Below are positions 41,555 to 50,394 of a stretch of DNA of 64,000 bases, piece by piece (position 1 is the stretch's first letter; each line of letters begins with the position of its first letter). The position numbers were made by a program, and so were the translations under genes. Below the pieces are notes generated by a model. The model worked only from the letters and a program-made list of their open reading frames with translations. It was not told the DNA's origin and made no database searches. The stretch is taken from positions 49,296 to 113,295 of the forward strand of contig CAYRUZ010000003.1 in the NCBI GenBank assembly GCA_964427895.1, in the 5' to 3' direction. The stretch comes from CAYRUZ01 sp964427895 (GTDB lineage Bacteria > Patescibacteriota > Gracilibacteria > Peribacterales > Peribacteraceae).

Positions 41555-41566
41555 TTTCCCACTCTC
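41555..41566 (+). promoter_or_regulatory. Pyrimidine-rich leader motif before the SLH gene
   Basis: TTTCCCACTCTC, 3 nt before the ATG at 41570, in a longer C/T-only stretch. The same 12-mer stands 2 nt before the histone gene at 61893. No Shine-Dalgarno site is present at either. Confidence 0.5.
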
Positions 41567-41569
41567 CCT

Positions 41570-42250
41570 ATGATTGTCCGTCGCTTCGTCGCCGCAACGC
41601 TTGCGGCACTCAGCTTCGCGCAACCGGCGTTCGCTGTTCAGATGACGCCTTTCGCGGATAAACCGTTCACAGACGTACCGGAATCGTACCGGTCGTACAC
41701 GCCTATCGAGTACCTGCGCACGAACAACATCGTGAAGGGGTACCTCGACGGCTCCTTTAAGCCCAACCAGGAGATGACGCGCGCCGAATTCGTTCAGCTC
41801 GTCACCAATCCGTTCTTCCTCAATGCAGACCTCACGAACGACTGCTTGGAGACGAACACGCAGACCGACAAGTCTGCCAAGGTGAAGGTCTTCTTCCCGG
41901 ACGTGAAGGCCGACGATTGGTTCGCCACCGCCGTCTGTATCGCCAAGCTACGCAACATCATCCGTGGTTACCCGGATGGCACGTTCAAGCCCAACGAGAA
42001 GGTGAGCTTCGTCGAAGCCGCCAAGATGGTTGCTTCAGTCTTCGCCGTCCAGATGGACAAGCAGAGCGTCGGCGATGAGAAGTGGTACACGATCTACATC
42101 CAGCAGCTCGACGCCCACAAGGCGATCCCCTCCACCATCAAGCGCCTCACGCAGAACGTGACGCGTGCCGAGATGGCGGAGATGGTCTACCGCCTGAAGG
42201 CGGACGATGAGACCCGTGCCACCACGGACTGGAGTGCGCTCACCCAGTAA
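41570..42250 (+). CDS. S-layer homology (SLH) domain protein
   Basis: A protein of 226 residues with a signal peptide (about 1-22, ending AFAVQ) and three SLH repeats: YRSYTPIEYLRTNNIVKGYLDGSFKPNQEMTRAE; DWFATAVCIAKLRNIIRGYP with DGTFKPNEKVSFVE; and a weaker third, KWYTIYIQQLDAHKAIP with NVTRAEMAEM. SLH trimers bind secondary cell-wall polymers. The gene has its own strong terminator and a pyrimidine-rich leader, suggesting an abundant surface protein. Confidence 0.9.
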   Translation: MIVRRFVAATLAALSFAQPAFAVQMTPFADKPFTDVPESYRSYTPIEYLRTNNIVKGYLDGSFKPNQEMTRAEFVQLVTNPFFLNADLTNDCLETNTQTDKSAKVKVFFPDVKADDWFATAVCIAKLRNIIRGYPDGTFKPNEKVSFVEAAKMVASVFAVQMDKQSVGDEKWYTIYIQQLDAHKAIPSTIKRLTQNVTRAEMAEMVYRLKADDETRATTDWSALTQ

Positions 42251-42280
42251 TTGATCGCGAAAAAAGGAGAGGAAGAGACT

Positions 42281-42311
42281 GACCGGCGCTGCTTGGAGCG
42301 CCGGTCTTTTT
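42281..42311 (+). terminator. Terminator after the SLH gene
   Basis: A 10-bp GC stem GACCGGCGCT/AGCGCCGGTC, 6-nt loop, then T5. Confidence 0.95.
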
Positions 42312-42358
42312 GGAATCATGTGCCCCTGGCGTCAATCGTCTTGAAGCCGGACGCTGCG

Positions 42359-42364
42359 TAGAAT
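42359..42364 (+). promoter_or_regulatory. -10 box, leaderless geometry (gene at 42371)
   Basis: TAGAAT followed by exactly 6 nt and the ATG. Confidence 0.55.
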
Positions 42365-42370
42365 CGGGAC

Positions 42371-42745
42371 ATGCACGTCCGCACTTCCGCCATCGCCCTC
42401 GTCGTCATCGCCTCGCTCTCCCTGGGAGCTTGCGCCCAAAAGACCGACCAATCGTCCGAGGCGCAGGGCAAGAAGACGGAGCAACAGAAGGCGAAGAAGA
42501 AAGAGGGCAAAAAAGCGGAGAAGAAGACGGACAAAAAGACCGCCAAGAAGGGAGAAAAGAAGCCGGCTCCTGCACCGCTCTTCACGAGCGACACGCAAGT
42601 GGTTTGCTGTCTCAGCGCCGGAGAGCAGTGTTCCGAGGTGACCTTCTCGAACTGCGGCGGCGGCTTCATCCTGCCGGCTGACGGAGCGGTGGAGAAATGC
42701 ACGGAAAAGTGCGCCGCCGGCGAACTCGCCCCGGCGAACCGCTGA
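42371..42745 (+). CDS. Lys-rich lipoprotein with a Cys-rich C-terminal domain
   Basis: A protein of 124 residues: lipoprotein signal with lipobox LGAC (Cys21), a Lys/Glu-rich linker (about 33-66, repeated AKKxxKKxEKK), and a C-terminal small domain with six cysteines (VVCCLSAGEQC, NCGGGF, KCTEKCAAG) likely held by disulfides. No family recognised. The linker could span or bind anionic wall polymers. The tandem DsbA encoded at 19.2 kb could form its disulfides. Confidence 0.75.
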   Translation: MHVRTSAIALVVIASLSLGACAQKTDQSSEAQGKKTEQQKAKKKEGKKAEKKTDKKTAKKGEKKPAPAPLFTSDTQVVCCLSAGEQCSEVTFSNCGGGFILPADGAVEKCTEKCAAGELAPANR

Positions 42746-42749
42746 AACA

Positions 42750-43016
42750 TCAAGCGGTGATCCGCACCCGCTTGCGACGTGCGCTGTAGCCCGCAGTGAG
42801 GGCGACGTTGTGCTGCGATACGCCGAACGCTTCGGCGAAAAGTTTCACGAGGGCGATGTTCGCCGCGCCGTCTTCGGGTGCAGCCGCGAGATCCGCCTTC
42901 ACGCTGCCGTCGGCCAGGACCGCGACGATGCGGTTATCCGGCGCCCCCGGGCGTGCACGCACGTCGATCGTCACGCTTCCGTCGTCGCGCAGCCGCTGGC
43001 GAAACACGTCCAACAT
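42750..43016 (-). CDS. DUF167/YggU-family protein
   Basis: A protein of 88 residues with the family pattern TIDVRARPGAPDNRIV, DGSVKADLAAAPEDGAANIALVKLFAEAFGV and the basic end SARRKRVRI. The function of this widespread family is unknown. Its ATG overlaps the trmD stop as TGATG (43014-43018), so it is translationally coupled to trmD. Confidence 0.85.
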   Translation of the reverse strand: MLDVFRQRLRDDGSVTIDVRARPGAPDNRIVAVLADGSVKADLAAAPEDGAANIALVKLFAEAFGVSQHNVALTAGYSARRKRVRITA

Positions 43017-43684
43017 CACGACAAGCGTTCGCGGCGCCACTTGGCGATGTTCTTGTGGTCTCCCGACAGGAGTTCCTTGGGCACGCGCAGACCGCGGAAT
43101 TCCTCCGGGCGCGTGTAGTGGGGATACTCGCGTTTGCGATCGAGCGCCGCGCCGAAGCTCTCTTCCTCCGCCGACTCGTCTTTGCCCAGCACGCCCGGAA
43201 TTTGACGCGAAAGCGCATCGATGAGCACCATTGCTGGAAGCTCGCCGCCGGTAAGGACGTAGTCGCCGATGGACAGTTCGGCGTCGATCCATCCCCCGTC
43301 GATGATCCGCTGGTCGATGCCCTCGTAGTGTCCGCAGAGCAGGATGATCCAGTCATGCTTCTTCGCCATGCGCTCCACGACGGTCTGCGTCAGCCGCTTG
43401 CCACGCGGGGAAAGGTACAGGCGCAACGGCTTCTTCAGCCCCGCCTTCGCGCCTTCGTCCATCACCTGTTCGATCGCCGCCACGACAGGCTCGCACATCA
43501 TGAGCATGCCCGCGCCGCCGCCGTACGGACGGTCATCCACTTGGCGGTGGGTGCCTTTGCCGTGGTCCCGGATGTCATGCAGATGGATCGACAGCAGCCC
43601 GTTGGCCTGCGCGCGCTTGAGGATGCTCTCCGTAAGAGGCCCCTCGAACATGCCGGTAAAGAGTGTGAGAACGTCGATCCGCAC
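43016..43684 (-). CDS. trmD: tRNA (guanine37-N1)-methyltransferase
   Basis: A protein of 222 residues: IDVLTLFTGMFEGPL, VDDRPYGGGAGMLMMCEPV (SAM/tRNA site), LCGHYEGIDQRI and ELSIGDYVLTGGELPAMVLIDALSRQIPGVLG, the deep trefoil-knot motifs of TrmD. It modifies G37 to prevent +1 frameshifting. The GTG start at 43684 has TATGAT exactly 6 nt upstream. rpsP/rimM/rplS, its usual neighbours, are absent here. Confidence 0.95.
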   Translation of the reverse strand: MRIDVLTLFTGMFEGPLTESILKRAQANGLLSIHLHDIRDHGKGTHRQVDDRPYGGGAGMLMMCEPVVAAIEQVMDEGAKAGLKKPLRLYLSPRGKRLTQTVVERMAKKHDWIILLCGHYEGIDQRIIDGGWIDAELSIGDYVLTGGELPAMVLIDALSRQIPGVLGKDESAEEESFGAALDRKREYPHYTRPEEFRGLRVPKELLSGDHKNIAKWRRERLS

Positions 43685-43690
43685 GGGACA

Positions 43691-43696
43691 ATCATA
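43691..43696 (-). promoter_or_regulatory. -10 box of trmD, leaderless geometry
   Basis: TATGAT on the minus strand, 6 nt before the GTG; divergent from the promoter at 43733. Confidence 0.55.
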
Positions 43697-43732
43697 CCCG
43701 AAAAACGGCGGACAACGGGGCCCGTGCTTCGC

Positions 43733-43738
43733 TAGACT
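43733..43738 (+). promoter_or_regulatory. -10 box of the GT2 gene, leaderless geometry
   Basis: TAGACT followed by exactly 6 nt and the GTG at 43745. Confidence 0.5.
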
Positions 43739-43744
43739 TCCTCC

Positions 43745-44695
43745 GTGCCAACCGTTGATGTCCTCATGCCGACGTACAAGCCGAACCCCTCGTTCCTGCG
43801 AGAGGCCATCGACAGCGTGCGCAGGCAGACGCATACCGACTGGCGGCTAATCATCAACGACGAACCCACCGACGTGGATACGCGCGCGATGGTCGAGCCG
43901 TTTTTGAAGGACGACGACCGCATCAGTTATTTCCGCAACGAGACGCGTCTGGGTATCGGCCCCAACTGGAACGCCTGCGTGGCCAAATCCACGGCGCCGG
44001 CCATCATGTTCCTCTTCCAGGACGACTGGTGGGAACCGCAGATGCTCGAACGCTGCCTCACGGTACTGCGCGACCATGCGTCCGTGGGCTTCGTGGCGGC
44101 AGGGCATCGCTACGTCTTCCAGGACAATCTCTCAACACGCGGCAGCTATGAGGAGCTGGAGAGCTTCCGCAACACGCAGCTGCAACGTGGACTGCACAAC
44201 GGCCGTGAATTCCTCCGCTGGTGGCTGGAGCGCGGACTGCATCCCAACGTCATCGGCGAGCCGGACTTCGTGATGTTGCGGCGCTCGGCCGTGCAGAAGG
44301 CCGGTCCGTTCCATCCGACGATGACGCAGTTCCTCGACAGCGAGTACTGGATGAAGATGCTCATCGTCACGGACTGGTACTACCTGCCGGAGACGCTCGG
44401 CAGCTTCCGCGTGCACGGTGCCGCGACGTCGGCGACGAACTTCGCAGGAGGCAAAGGCGCCTTCGATCGGCTGCAGTGCTACGAGGAACTCCTCGATCTC
44501 CTGCCACCCGGACCGGATCGCGACCTCGCGTCGGCATCGTTGAGCAAAGCCTTCGGCGGCATGGTGCAGAAGTTCTTCGCACGCAGAAAAGCAGGCGGGA
44601 AAGTGAGCGGCGGCGGGTCGAGTGCGGTGCTGCGTCTGGCACTGCGTCACCCCGTGCTCCTGGCCAAAGGCATCGCCCAGATGGGCAAAGCTTAG
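43745..44695 (+). CDS. Family 2 glycosyltransferase
   Basis: A protein of 316 residues. The GT-A start VDVLMPTYKPNPSFLREAIDSV, the acidic NDEPTD, GIGPNWNACVAKSTAPAIMFLFQDDWW (DxD-type nucleotide-sugar site) and LDSEYWMKM are standard for GT2. Soluble, membrane-peripheral; the acceptor is unknown. It probably contributes to the surface glycan made by the neighbouring wec-type genes. GTG start with a -10 box 6 nt upstream. Confidence 0.85.
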   Translation: MPTVDVLMPTYKPNPSFLREAIDSVRRQTHTDWRLIINDEPTDVDTRAMVEPFLKDDDRISYFRNETRLGIGPNWNACVAKSTAPAIMFLFQDDWWEPQMLERCLTVLRDHASVGFVAAGHRYVFQDNLSTRGSYEELESFRNTQLQRGLHNGREFLRWWLERGLHPNVIGEPDFVMLRRSAVQKAGPFHPTMTQFLDSEYWMKMLIVTDWYYLPETLGSFRVHGAATSATNFAGGKGAFDRLQCYEELLDLLPPGPDRDLASASLSKAFGGMVQKFFARRKAGGKVSGGGSSAVLRLALRHPVLLAKGIAQMGKA

Positions 44696-45585
44696 AGGTA
44701 CTGCTTCATGTACGAGTCCACGTTCGTGATGGAGACTTCGTCGATGGGCGCGGTGGTCTTGCCCTGCCGGGGCACGAGGCGCTCGTAGAAGTTCGGCAGG
44801 TCTGCGCGCTGGTAAAGAATGCCCGTGGAAATGCGCTCGCTCGTATCCGTCGCGATGGCACGGGCCTTGGTGAAATCCGCGGGATCATGCCCCTCTGCGT
44901 TGGCGTCGTAGACGCGCTCGAGCAGGTAATCGTGGGTGGCGAAGCGGTTGTACGTCGGACACGCCTGCAGCACGTCCACGAAGGCAAATCCACGATGCTT
45001 CAACGCCGCCTGGAAGATGGAAGCCAGATGCGCGATATTGCCCGAGAAGCCGCGTGCGACGAAGGTGGGCTCGAGGGAGAACACGAAATCCATCGATGCC
45101 AGAGTCTGCTCGGGGATGCCGTTCGGGGAACTGTTCATCGATTGGCCCTGCCAGGTCAGCGAGCTTGCTTGGCCCGTGGTGAGACCGTAGTTCGCGTTGT
45201 TGTGGAGCACGAAGACGATGGGATAGTTGCTGCGTACCGCATGGACGAGGTGCCCCACGCCTTCGGAGAAGGACGCGCCGTCACCGCCGAAAGCCATGAC
45301 CGGCAAGGTCGGATTGGCCAGTTTGGCACCGGCCGCGAACGGCAGCACGCGGCCGTGCAAACCGTGAAAACGATAGCCGTTGATCTTGTCGCTGCCGTTG
45401 CCGTGGCATCCCACGTCGTAGCACAACAGCACCTGCCACGGCTGGAGACCAAGCCCGACGAGAGCGCGCTTCACGGCCGTCCAGATGCCGTAATCGCCGC
45501 AACCGTCGCACCACGTGCAGCGGTTGGCGCAGTGGTATTGCTGCATCGATGCGCCGCCGGTGGAGAGATCGAGGGGGAGGGACAT
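44692..45585 (-). CDS. 2-oxoacid:acceptor oxidoreductase, beta (TPP) subunit
   Basis: A protein of 297 residues: NRCTWCDGCGDYG (iron-sulfur cysteines 23, 26, 29), YDVGCHGNG, the TPP motif VMAFGGDGASFSEGVGHLVHAVRSN and VLHNNANYGLTTGQ, and a late Cys in VLQACPTYNRF. It decarboxylates a 2-oxoacid and transfers the acyl group to CoA, passing electrons to ferredoxin or flavodoxin. The substrate (pyruvate or 2-oxoglutarate) cannot be told. It starts one base after the alpha-subunit stop. Its last bases overlap the converging GT2 gene. Confidence 0.9.
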   Translation of the reverse strand: MSLPLDLSTGGASMQQYHCANRCTWCDGCGDYGIWTAVKRALVGLGLQPWQVLLCYDVGCHGNGSDKINGYRFHGLHGRVLPFAAGAKLANPTLPVMAFGGDGASFSEGVGHLVHAVRSNYPIVFVLHNNANYGLTTGQASSLTWQGQSMNSSPNGIPEQTLASMDFVFSLEPTFVARGFSGNIAHLASIFQAALKHRGFAFVDVLQACPTYNRFATHDYLLERVYDANAEGHDPADFTKARAIATDTSERISTGILYQRADLPNFYERLVPRQGKTTAPIDEVSITNVDSYMKQYL

Positions 45586-45586
45586 A

Positions 45587-47398
45587 TCACGAACGGCGCT
45601 TTGCGGCGCGGGGTCGGGAGGAAGCGGGTCGTTTACGCGAGGTCGTACCGGGCGCGTCGAGGAGGCCGCGGATGCATTGGATCATTTCGTCCACGAAGAA
45701 CGGACGGCCGTCGTACTTGAGGATGCGCCTGGGAATGCACACGCCGCACTCCTGCATCAGCAACTGGCCAAGCTGGCCCGTCGCATTGCCTTCGACAAGG
45801 ACGACCTGGCCCGCCGCGGCGGCGAGCTGCTCGAAGAGCTCGGTGCGCAAGGGCCAGAGGAAGGTGTAGTGCAGATATCCGACGGTCTTGGCAGCGTCGC
45901 CCAGCGCCTCAAGGGCATCGAGTACCGGCCCTTTCGTGCTCCCCCATCCGACCAAAAGAATGTCCGGCTTCTTGGCACCGAAGAGCTCGGGTTGCGGAAG
46001 GGCCTTCTTCAAAGCGGCCGCTTTCTTCAGACGCTTGTCGAACTGTGCCTGGGCGTTTGCGGCTGATTCGTCGACGCTTCCGTCCGCGCTGTGCTCGTCG
46101 CCCTGCGCGCAATACGTCGCCGCTTCCACCCCTGGCAACCAACGGAGCGAAATGCCGTCCTTCACGAAGGGATCGTAACGGTCCGTACTTTTGAGCGCCT
46201 GCAGTTGCGCGGGATCGGATACAATGCCGCGCTCCAGTGTGGCTTTCTTCTGATTGAACTGGGACTGCGTGAAGATGCCTTCTGCTACCTGCTTGTCGGT
46301 AAGTAAAATGACCGAGAGCTGATACAGCTCGGCGATATTGAAAGCGACGGGTACGAGGTCGAACGCGTCCTGGCTATCGCTGCACGATAGGACGCACCGC
46401 GCGAACTCGCCGTGTGCCGTGTGTACCGCCATCTGCAAATCCCCCTGCCCCGTCCACGTCGGCAAGCCCGTTGCAGGACCCGGGCGCTGGGCGAGGACGA
46501 ACACTGTGGGATTCTCGATGATGCCGTTGAGGGAGAGCGTCTCGCTCATCAGGTCGAACCCGCCGCCGCTGGTCGCCGTGAGGGCACGGGTTCCCGCAAA
46601 CATCGCGCCGCTCACCATCTGCGCTGCGGTGATCTCGTCTTCTGCCTGCTTGATGACCATGCCCGTCTCGTTCTGCACCTCTGCGATGTATTCGAGCAGC
46701 GGGCTGCTCGGCGTCATCGGGTAGCCGGCGTACAGGCGTACGCCCGCGTGGATGGCACCCATGCCCATGGCCACGCTGCCGGTGAGGATCATGCATTCTT
46801 TCCAGCGCTCCGACGCCGGCGGCATCGCGAAGGAGACGTCCTTCGCGAGCGTCTGGCGAGTGGCGAATCCCTGGTCCACGCATCGCATGTTCGCGTCGAG
46901 CAATGCCTGCTTGTGTCCGAACTGCTCACGCACCAGCGAGCGGATGACTTCGATGTCGCCACCGAGAAGGGACCACAGGAAAGAGGACAGGAGGACGTTG
47001 CCGAGAATCGGCTTTGCCTTGAGTTGGAGGAGGATGGCATCGAGCGGAACCTCGATGACGCGGATGCCGCGCTTCTGAAGATCATCGCTGACCCCTGCGG
47101 GGAAGCGCCAATCCGGCACCGCATGGAGGACGATTCCGCCGTCGCGCAGATCGGGCAGATTGATTTCGAGTCCGTGATGGTTGAGCGTGAGAAGGATGTC
47201 GGTCTTCGTCTCCACTCCGCGGATTTCTGTGTCGCTCCAGTCGAGCTGATAGCTCGTGTGCCCCCCTTTGATGAGGGAGGGATATTCGCGGTACCCGAAG
47301 ACGCAGTACCCGCTGCGCTTGAGCGCCTTCGCGAGGATACCGCCGATGGAGAGGAGGCCCTGGCCGGACGCGCCGACGATTTTCAGCGAGCGACGCAT
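45587..47398 (-). CDS. 2-oxoacid:acceptor oxidoreductase, gamma-alpha fusion subunit
   Basis: A protein of 603 residues from the ATG at 47398. The N-terminal gamma domain (about 1-190; KIVGASGQGLLSIGGILAKAL, REYPSLIKGGHTSYQL) is fused to the alpha domain (about 200-560; ITGSVAMGMGAIHAGVRLYAGYPMTPSSPLLEYIAE; EDEITAAQMVSGAMFAGTRALTATSGGGFDLM). The basic tail RKRPASSRPRAAKRRS is unusual. The ATG overlaps the flavodoxin stop as TGATG, so flavodoxin, alpha and beta form one operon. Confidence 0.9.
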   Translation of the reverse strand: MRRSLKIVGASGQGLLSIGGILAKALKRSGYCVFGYREYPSLIKGGHTSYQLDWSDTEIRGVETKTDILLTLNHHGLEINLPDLRDGGIVLHAVPDWRFPAGVSDDLQKRGIRVIEVPLDAILLQLKAKPILGNVLLSSFLWSLLGGDIEVIRSLVREQFGHKQALLDANMRCVDQGFATRQTLAKDVSFAMPPASERWKECMILTGSVAMGMGAIHAGVRLYAGYPMTPSSPLLEYIAEVQNETGMVIKQAEDEITAAQMVSGAMFAGTRALTATSGGGFDLMSETLSLNGIIENPTVFVLAQRPGPATGLPTWTGQGDLQMAVHTAHGEFARCVLSCSDSQDAFDLVPVAFNIAELYQLSVILLTDKQVAEGIFTQSQFNQKKATLERGIVSDPAQLQALKSTDRYDPFVKDGISLRWLPGVEAATYCAQGDEHSADGSVDESAANAQAQFDKRLKKAAALKKALPQPELFGAKKPDILLVGWGSTKGPVLDALEALGDAAKTVGYLHYTFLWPLRTELFEQLAAAAGQVVLVEGNATGQLGQLLMQECGVCIPRRILKYDGRPFFVDEMIQCIRGLLDAPGTTSRKRPASSRPRAAKRRS

Positions 47399-47865
47399 CA
47401 AGCTGTGATGGAAGAAACGAGGGAAGCAGCCCAGTCGGCGATGAGATTCTCCTGACCGTACGGTTCGTTCACCACGCGCAACACCGGCTCCAAGAGAATG
47501 CCGCCATGCGTGCGGACGTACTCGCAGAGCAGATCGGCGGAGTGCGCGACGTACCGGTAACGCTCGTCACCGAGGCCGATCACAGCGACTTTCGCGCCTT
47601 TTAAATCCACATCGGCCGCCTGCTCGCGCAGGAGTCGCTGCATGAAGGGACTCAATTGTCCCTCCGGCCCTCCGGTATTCCACGAGCCGCACGCCAATAC
47701 CACCACGTCACCGTCGAGCAGGCTGTCGCGTGTCGCCTTCTCGGCGCGCGTCGCCTTCGCAGACACGGCCGGCGCATTGACCTTCAGCCAATCGAGAAGG
47801 TGAAGCACCACGTATTCTGTGTGCCCCGACGTGGATGCGTAAATGATGTGCAAAGAGGCGGCCAC
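47398..47865 (-). CDS. Flavodoxin
   Basis: A protein of 155 residues: HIIYASTSGHTEYVVLHLLDWL (FMN phosphate loop), GDVVVLACGSWNTGGPEGQLS and KVAVIGLGDERYRYVAHSADLLCEYV. As first gene of the operon with the 2-oxoacid oxidoreductase it is the likely electron acceptor, replacing ferredoxin. The GTG start at 47865 has TACAAT exactly 6 nt upstream. Confidence 0.9.
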   Translation of the reverse strand: MAASLHIIYASTSGHTEYVVLHLLDWLKVNAPAVSAKATRAEKATRDSLLDGDVVVLACGSWNTGGPEGQLSPFMQRLLREQAADVDLKGAKVAVIGLGDERYRYVAHSADLLCEYVRTHGGILLEPVLRVVNEPYGQENLIADWAASLVSSITA

Positions 47866-47871
47866 GCGTGC

Positions 47872-47877
47872 ATTGTA
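47872..47877 (-). promoter_or_regulatory. -10 box of the flavodoxin operon, leaderless geometry
   Basis: TACAAT on the minus strand, 6 nt before the GTG. Confidence 0.55.
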
Positions 47878-47921
47878 CCGTACCCGTGGCCGACTGCAGA
47901 CGCTTTTCGCCGAATATGCGC

Positions 47922-47927
47922 TATGCT
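47922..47927 (+). promoter_or_regulatory. -10 box, leaderless geometry (gene at 47934)
   Basis: TATGCT followed by exactly 6 nt and the ATG. Confidence 0.5.
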
Positions 47928-47933
47928 TCGGAC

Positions 47934-48281
47934 ATGACTGCCGCAAAGCATTCGCCCGTTCGCACCGCAGCCATCGCCGCCGGAGCGGTTGCAGCTGTTG
48001 TCTGCATCATCTTCGTCGCTGCGGTCGGCAGCCCGATCCCGTTGGAGTGGAAAACGATGGTTTTCACCGTGGCGCTGTATCCGCTGATGCCGGTCGCGCT
48101 GACGACCTTCGGTATCTCCGTGTGGCTCGACGCGGGGGAAATCACGATGCTCGACGCGGTCGATAGCGTGTTTTTCCTGTTGTGCTCCATCGTGATTACC
48201 GTGGCGGTCTACGCCCTTGTCGCGGCAGCCGCGACCTGGGCATGGCTCCGCCTCCGCCGCCGGTGGAAGGGGCGGAAGTGA
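47934..48281 (+). CDS. Small integral membrane protein
   Basis: A protein of 115 residues with three predicted membrane helices (about 12-32, 42-60, 74-100: AAIAAGAVAAVVCIIFVAAV, MVFTVALYPLMPVAL, VFFLLCSIVITVAVYALVAAA) and a basic C-terminal tail (RLRRRWKGRK). No family recognised. It sits between the flavodoxin operon and the acyl-CoA synthetase gene, 43 nt before the latter, and could be co-transcribed with it. Confidence 0.65.
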   Translation: MTAAKHSPVRTAAIAAGAVAAVVCIIFVAAVGSPIPLEWKTMVFTVALYPLMPVALTTFGISVWLDAGEITMLDAVDSVFFLLCSIVITVAVYALVAAAATWAWLRLRRRWKGRK

Positions 48282-48324
48282 ACCTGGTAAAACATCGAGT
48301 TTTGCGCTACAATAAGAGGATCTC

Positions 48325-50391
48325 ATGTCGTTCTTCGACCCCTCTTCCATCGCGGTGATCGGCGCGTCGGCGACCGAGGGCAAAGTGGGCCACGACGTAC
48401 TGAAGAATCTCGTCACCCAGGGCTATGCCGGATCACTGTATCCGGTGAATCCCAAGGGCGGGGAGATTTTGGGAAAGCAGGCGTACGCCACGATCACCGA
48501 GGTGCCGAGTGAGGTGGAGATGGCGATCATCGTCACACCCGCTCCGACCGTGCTCGACCTCGCCAAGGAGTGCGGGGAGAAGAAGGTGAAGACGCTCGTC
48601 GTCATTACCGCGGGTTTCCGGGAGATGGGCACGGAGGACGGAAAACAGCGCGAAGAAGCTCTGGCAGCCATTGCCAAGCAATACGGCATGCGCCTCGTGG
48701 GAGCCAACTGCCTTGGCATGTTGCGCCCCTCATTGAAGATGAACGCGTCATTTGCGAAGAATCTGCCGGCACAGGGTGGCATCGCCCTCGTGAGTCAATC
48801 GGGCGCCCTCGCCGTTGCCATCATGGACGCCGCGCCGACGGTGGGTATGGGATTCTCCGTCGTCATCAGCATCGGCAACAAGACGGCGATGGACGAGTGT
48901 GATTACTTGGAAGCGTGTCTCGAGGACCCACAGACGCACGTCATCGGCATGTACCTTGAGAGCATCAATAACGGAGAGCGCTTCCGGGAAATCGCCGGCC
49001 GCGTGACGAAGGAGAAGCACGTCGTGTTGCTCAAATCGGGCACGTCGGAACACGGCCGCAAAGCAGTCTCGTCGCACACCGGCGCGCTCGCCGGTTCGGA
49101 CGCCGCCATCACCGCCGTCTGTCGCCAGACCGGCATTCGCCGTGCGGAAGATGCGGGGGAATTCATCGACATGCTCCAAGCGCTGTGCCTGGAACCGCCG
49201 CTGCAATCCCCAGGCATCGCCGTGGTCACCAACGCGGGCGGCCCCGGCATCCTCGCCACCGACGCAGCGGAACTGCACGACCTGCGCCTGCCGTCACTCG
49301 CACCGCGCACGGTCGACACACTCAAGGCGGGCCTGCCCCCGGCCGCAAGCACGAAGAACCCCGTAGATGTGCTCGGTGATGCCGACGCGCAGCGGTACGC
49401 GCTCGCGCTGGAAAGTTGCTTCGACGATCCGAATGTCGAAGGCATCGCCGTTCTGATGACACCCCAGGTGATGACGCCATGCGCAGAAATCGCGGAGCAA
49501 GTCGTTACGATCGCACGCAAGTTCCCGCTGATGCCCGTCACCGCGTGTTTCATGGGCGGCGAGAGCGTGCGTGCGGCGCAACAGCGACTGGCCGCCGCGG
49601 GCATTCCATTCTTCGAGACACCCGAACGCGCCGTACGTGCGCTGCGCGCATTGCGTGGCAAGAAGCGCACTGAACGACTCGATGTCCCCTCCTCCATCAA
49701 CGAACAACGCGCCATCCAGGCCCAGTGCATCGTGCGCGGGCACACGGGGCAACTGCCCCCGGAACTCGCCGAACAATTGTGCGAGCTCTACGGCATGCCG
49801 CTGCCGAAATCGATGGTTGCCCGCACGGCGGACGAAGCCGCCGAGTTCGCGAAAACGTTGGGCAAGCCGCTCATCGCGAAGGTGAGCGCGAAGGAAATCC
49901 TCCACAAGACCGACGTCGGCGGAGTGCGTGCCAACCTGCAAACCAACGAAGCGGTGCGCGCGGCGTTCGACGACATCATGGCCACCGTGAAGAAGAACGT
50001 TCCTGGCGCAGCCATCGACGGCGTGCTGGTGCAGCAATTCCTCCCGGCCGGAAACGAATTCATCGTCGGCGGACTGCGCGATGCGGCTTTCGGCCCCCTC
50101 GTCCTCATCGGTCTCGGCGGCATCTACACCGAACTGTTCCGCGACTCGACGACGCGCCTCGCGCCCATCACGGAAGCGGACGGGTATGCGATGCTGCAGG
50201 AACTGACCTCGTGGAAACTCCTTCTCGGCATGCGCGGCGCGGCGCAAAGCGACATCGACGGACTCGTGCGGCTCGCATGCGCTGTTTCCTCGCTGATGAC
50301 CGAATGCCCGGAAATCAGGGAATTGGACCTCAACCCCGTTATCGTGCGGAGCGAAGGCATCGCGGTTGCGGACATCAAAGTGGTGCTCTGA
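48325..50391 (+). CDS. ADP-forming acyl-CoA synthetase (fused alpha-beta)
   Basis: A protein of 688 residues: CoA-binding domain (SIAVIGASATEGKVGHDVLKNL), ligase domains with VSQSGALAVAI and the phosphorylated His251 in SSHTGALAGS, then an ATP-grasp beta domain (about 460-688; PLIAKVSAKEILHKTDVGGV, FGPLVLIGLGGIYTELF, ELDLNPVIV). It converts acyl-CoA, ADP and Pi to acid, CoA and ATP. Next to the 2-oxoacid oxidoreductase and flavodoxin it would complete a fermentative route with substrate-level phosphorylation. TACAAT lies 11 nt and AGAGGA about 5 nt upstream. Confidence 0.92.
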   Translation: MSFFDPSSIAVIGASATEGKVGHDVLKNLVTQGYAGSLYPVNPKGGEILGKQAYATITEVPSEVEMAIIVTPAPTVLDLAKECGEKKVKTLVVITAGFREMGTEDGKQREEALAAIAKQYGMRLVGANCLGMLRPSLKMNASFAKNLPAQGGIALVSQSGALAVAIMDAAPTVGMGFSVVISIGNKTAMDECDYLEACLEDPQTHVIGMYLESINNGERFREIAGRVTKEKHVVLLKSGTSEHGRKAVSSHTGALAGSDAAITAVCRQTGIRRAEDAGEFIDMLQALCLEPPLQSPGIAVVTNAGGPGILATDAAELHDLRLPSLAPRTVDTLKAGLPPAASTKNPVDVLGDADAQRYALALESCFDDPNVEGIAVLMTPQVMTPCAEIAEQVVTIARKFPLMPVTACFMGGESVRAAQQRLAAAGIPFFETPERAVRALRALRGKKRTERLDVPSSINEQRAIQAQCIVRGHTGQLPPELAEQLCELYGMPLPKSMVARTADEAAEFAKTLGKPLIAKVSAKEILHKTDVGGVRANLQTNEAVRAAFDDIMATVKKNVPGAAIDGVLVQQFLPAGNEFIVGGLRDAAFGPLVLIGLGGIYTELFRDSTTRLAPITEADGYAMLQELTSWKLLLGMRGAAQSDIDGLVRLACAVSSLMTECPEIRELDLNPVIVRSEGIAVADIKVVL

Positions 50392-50394
50392 CGC

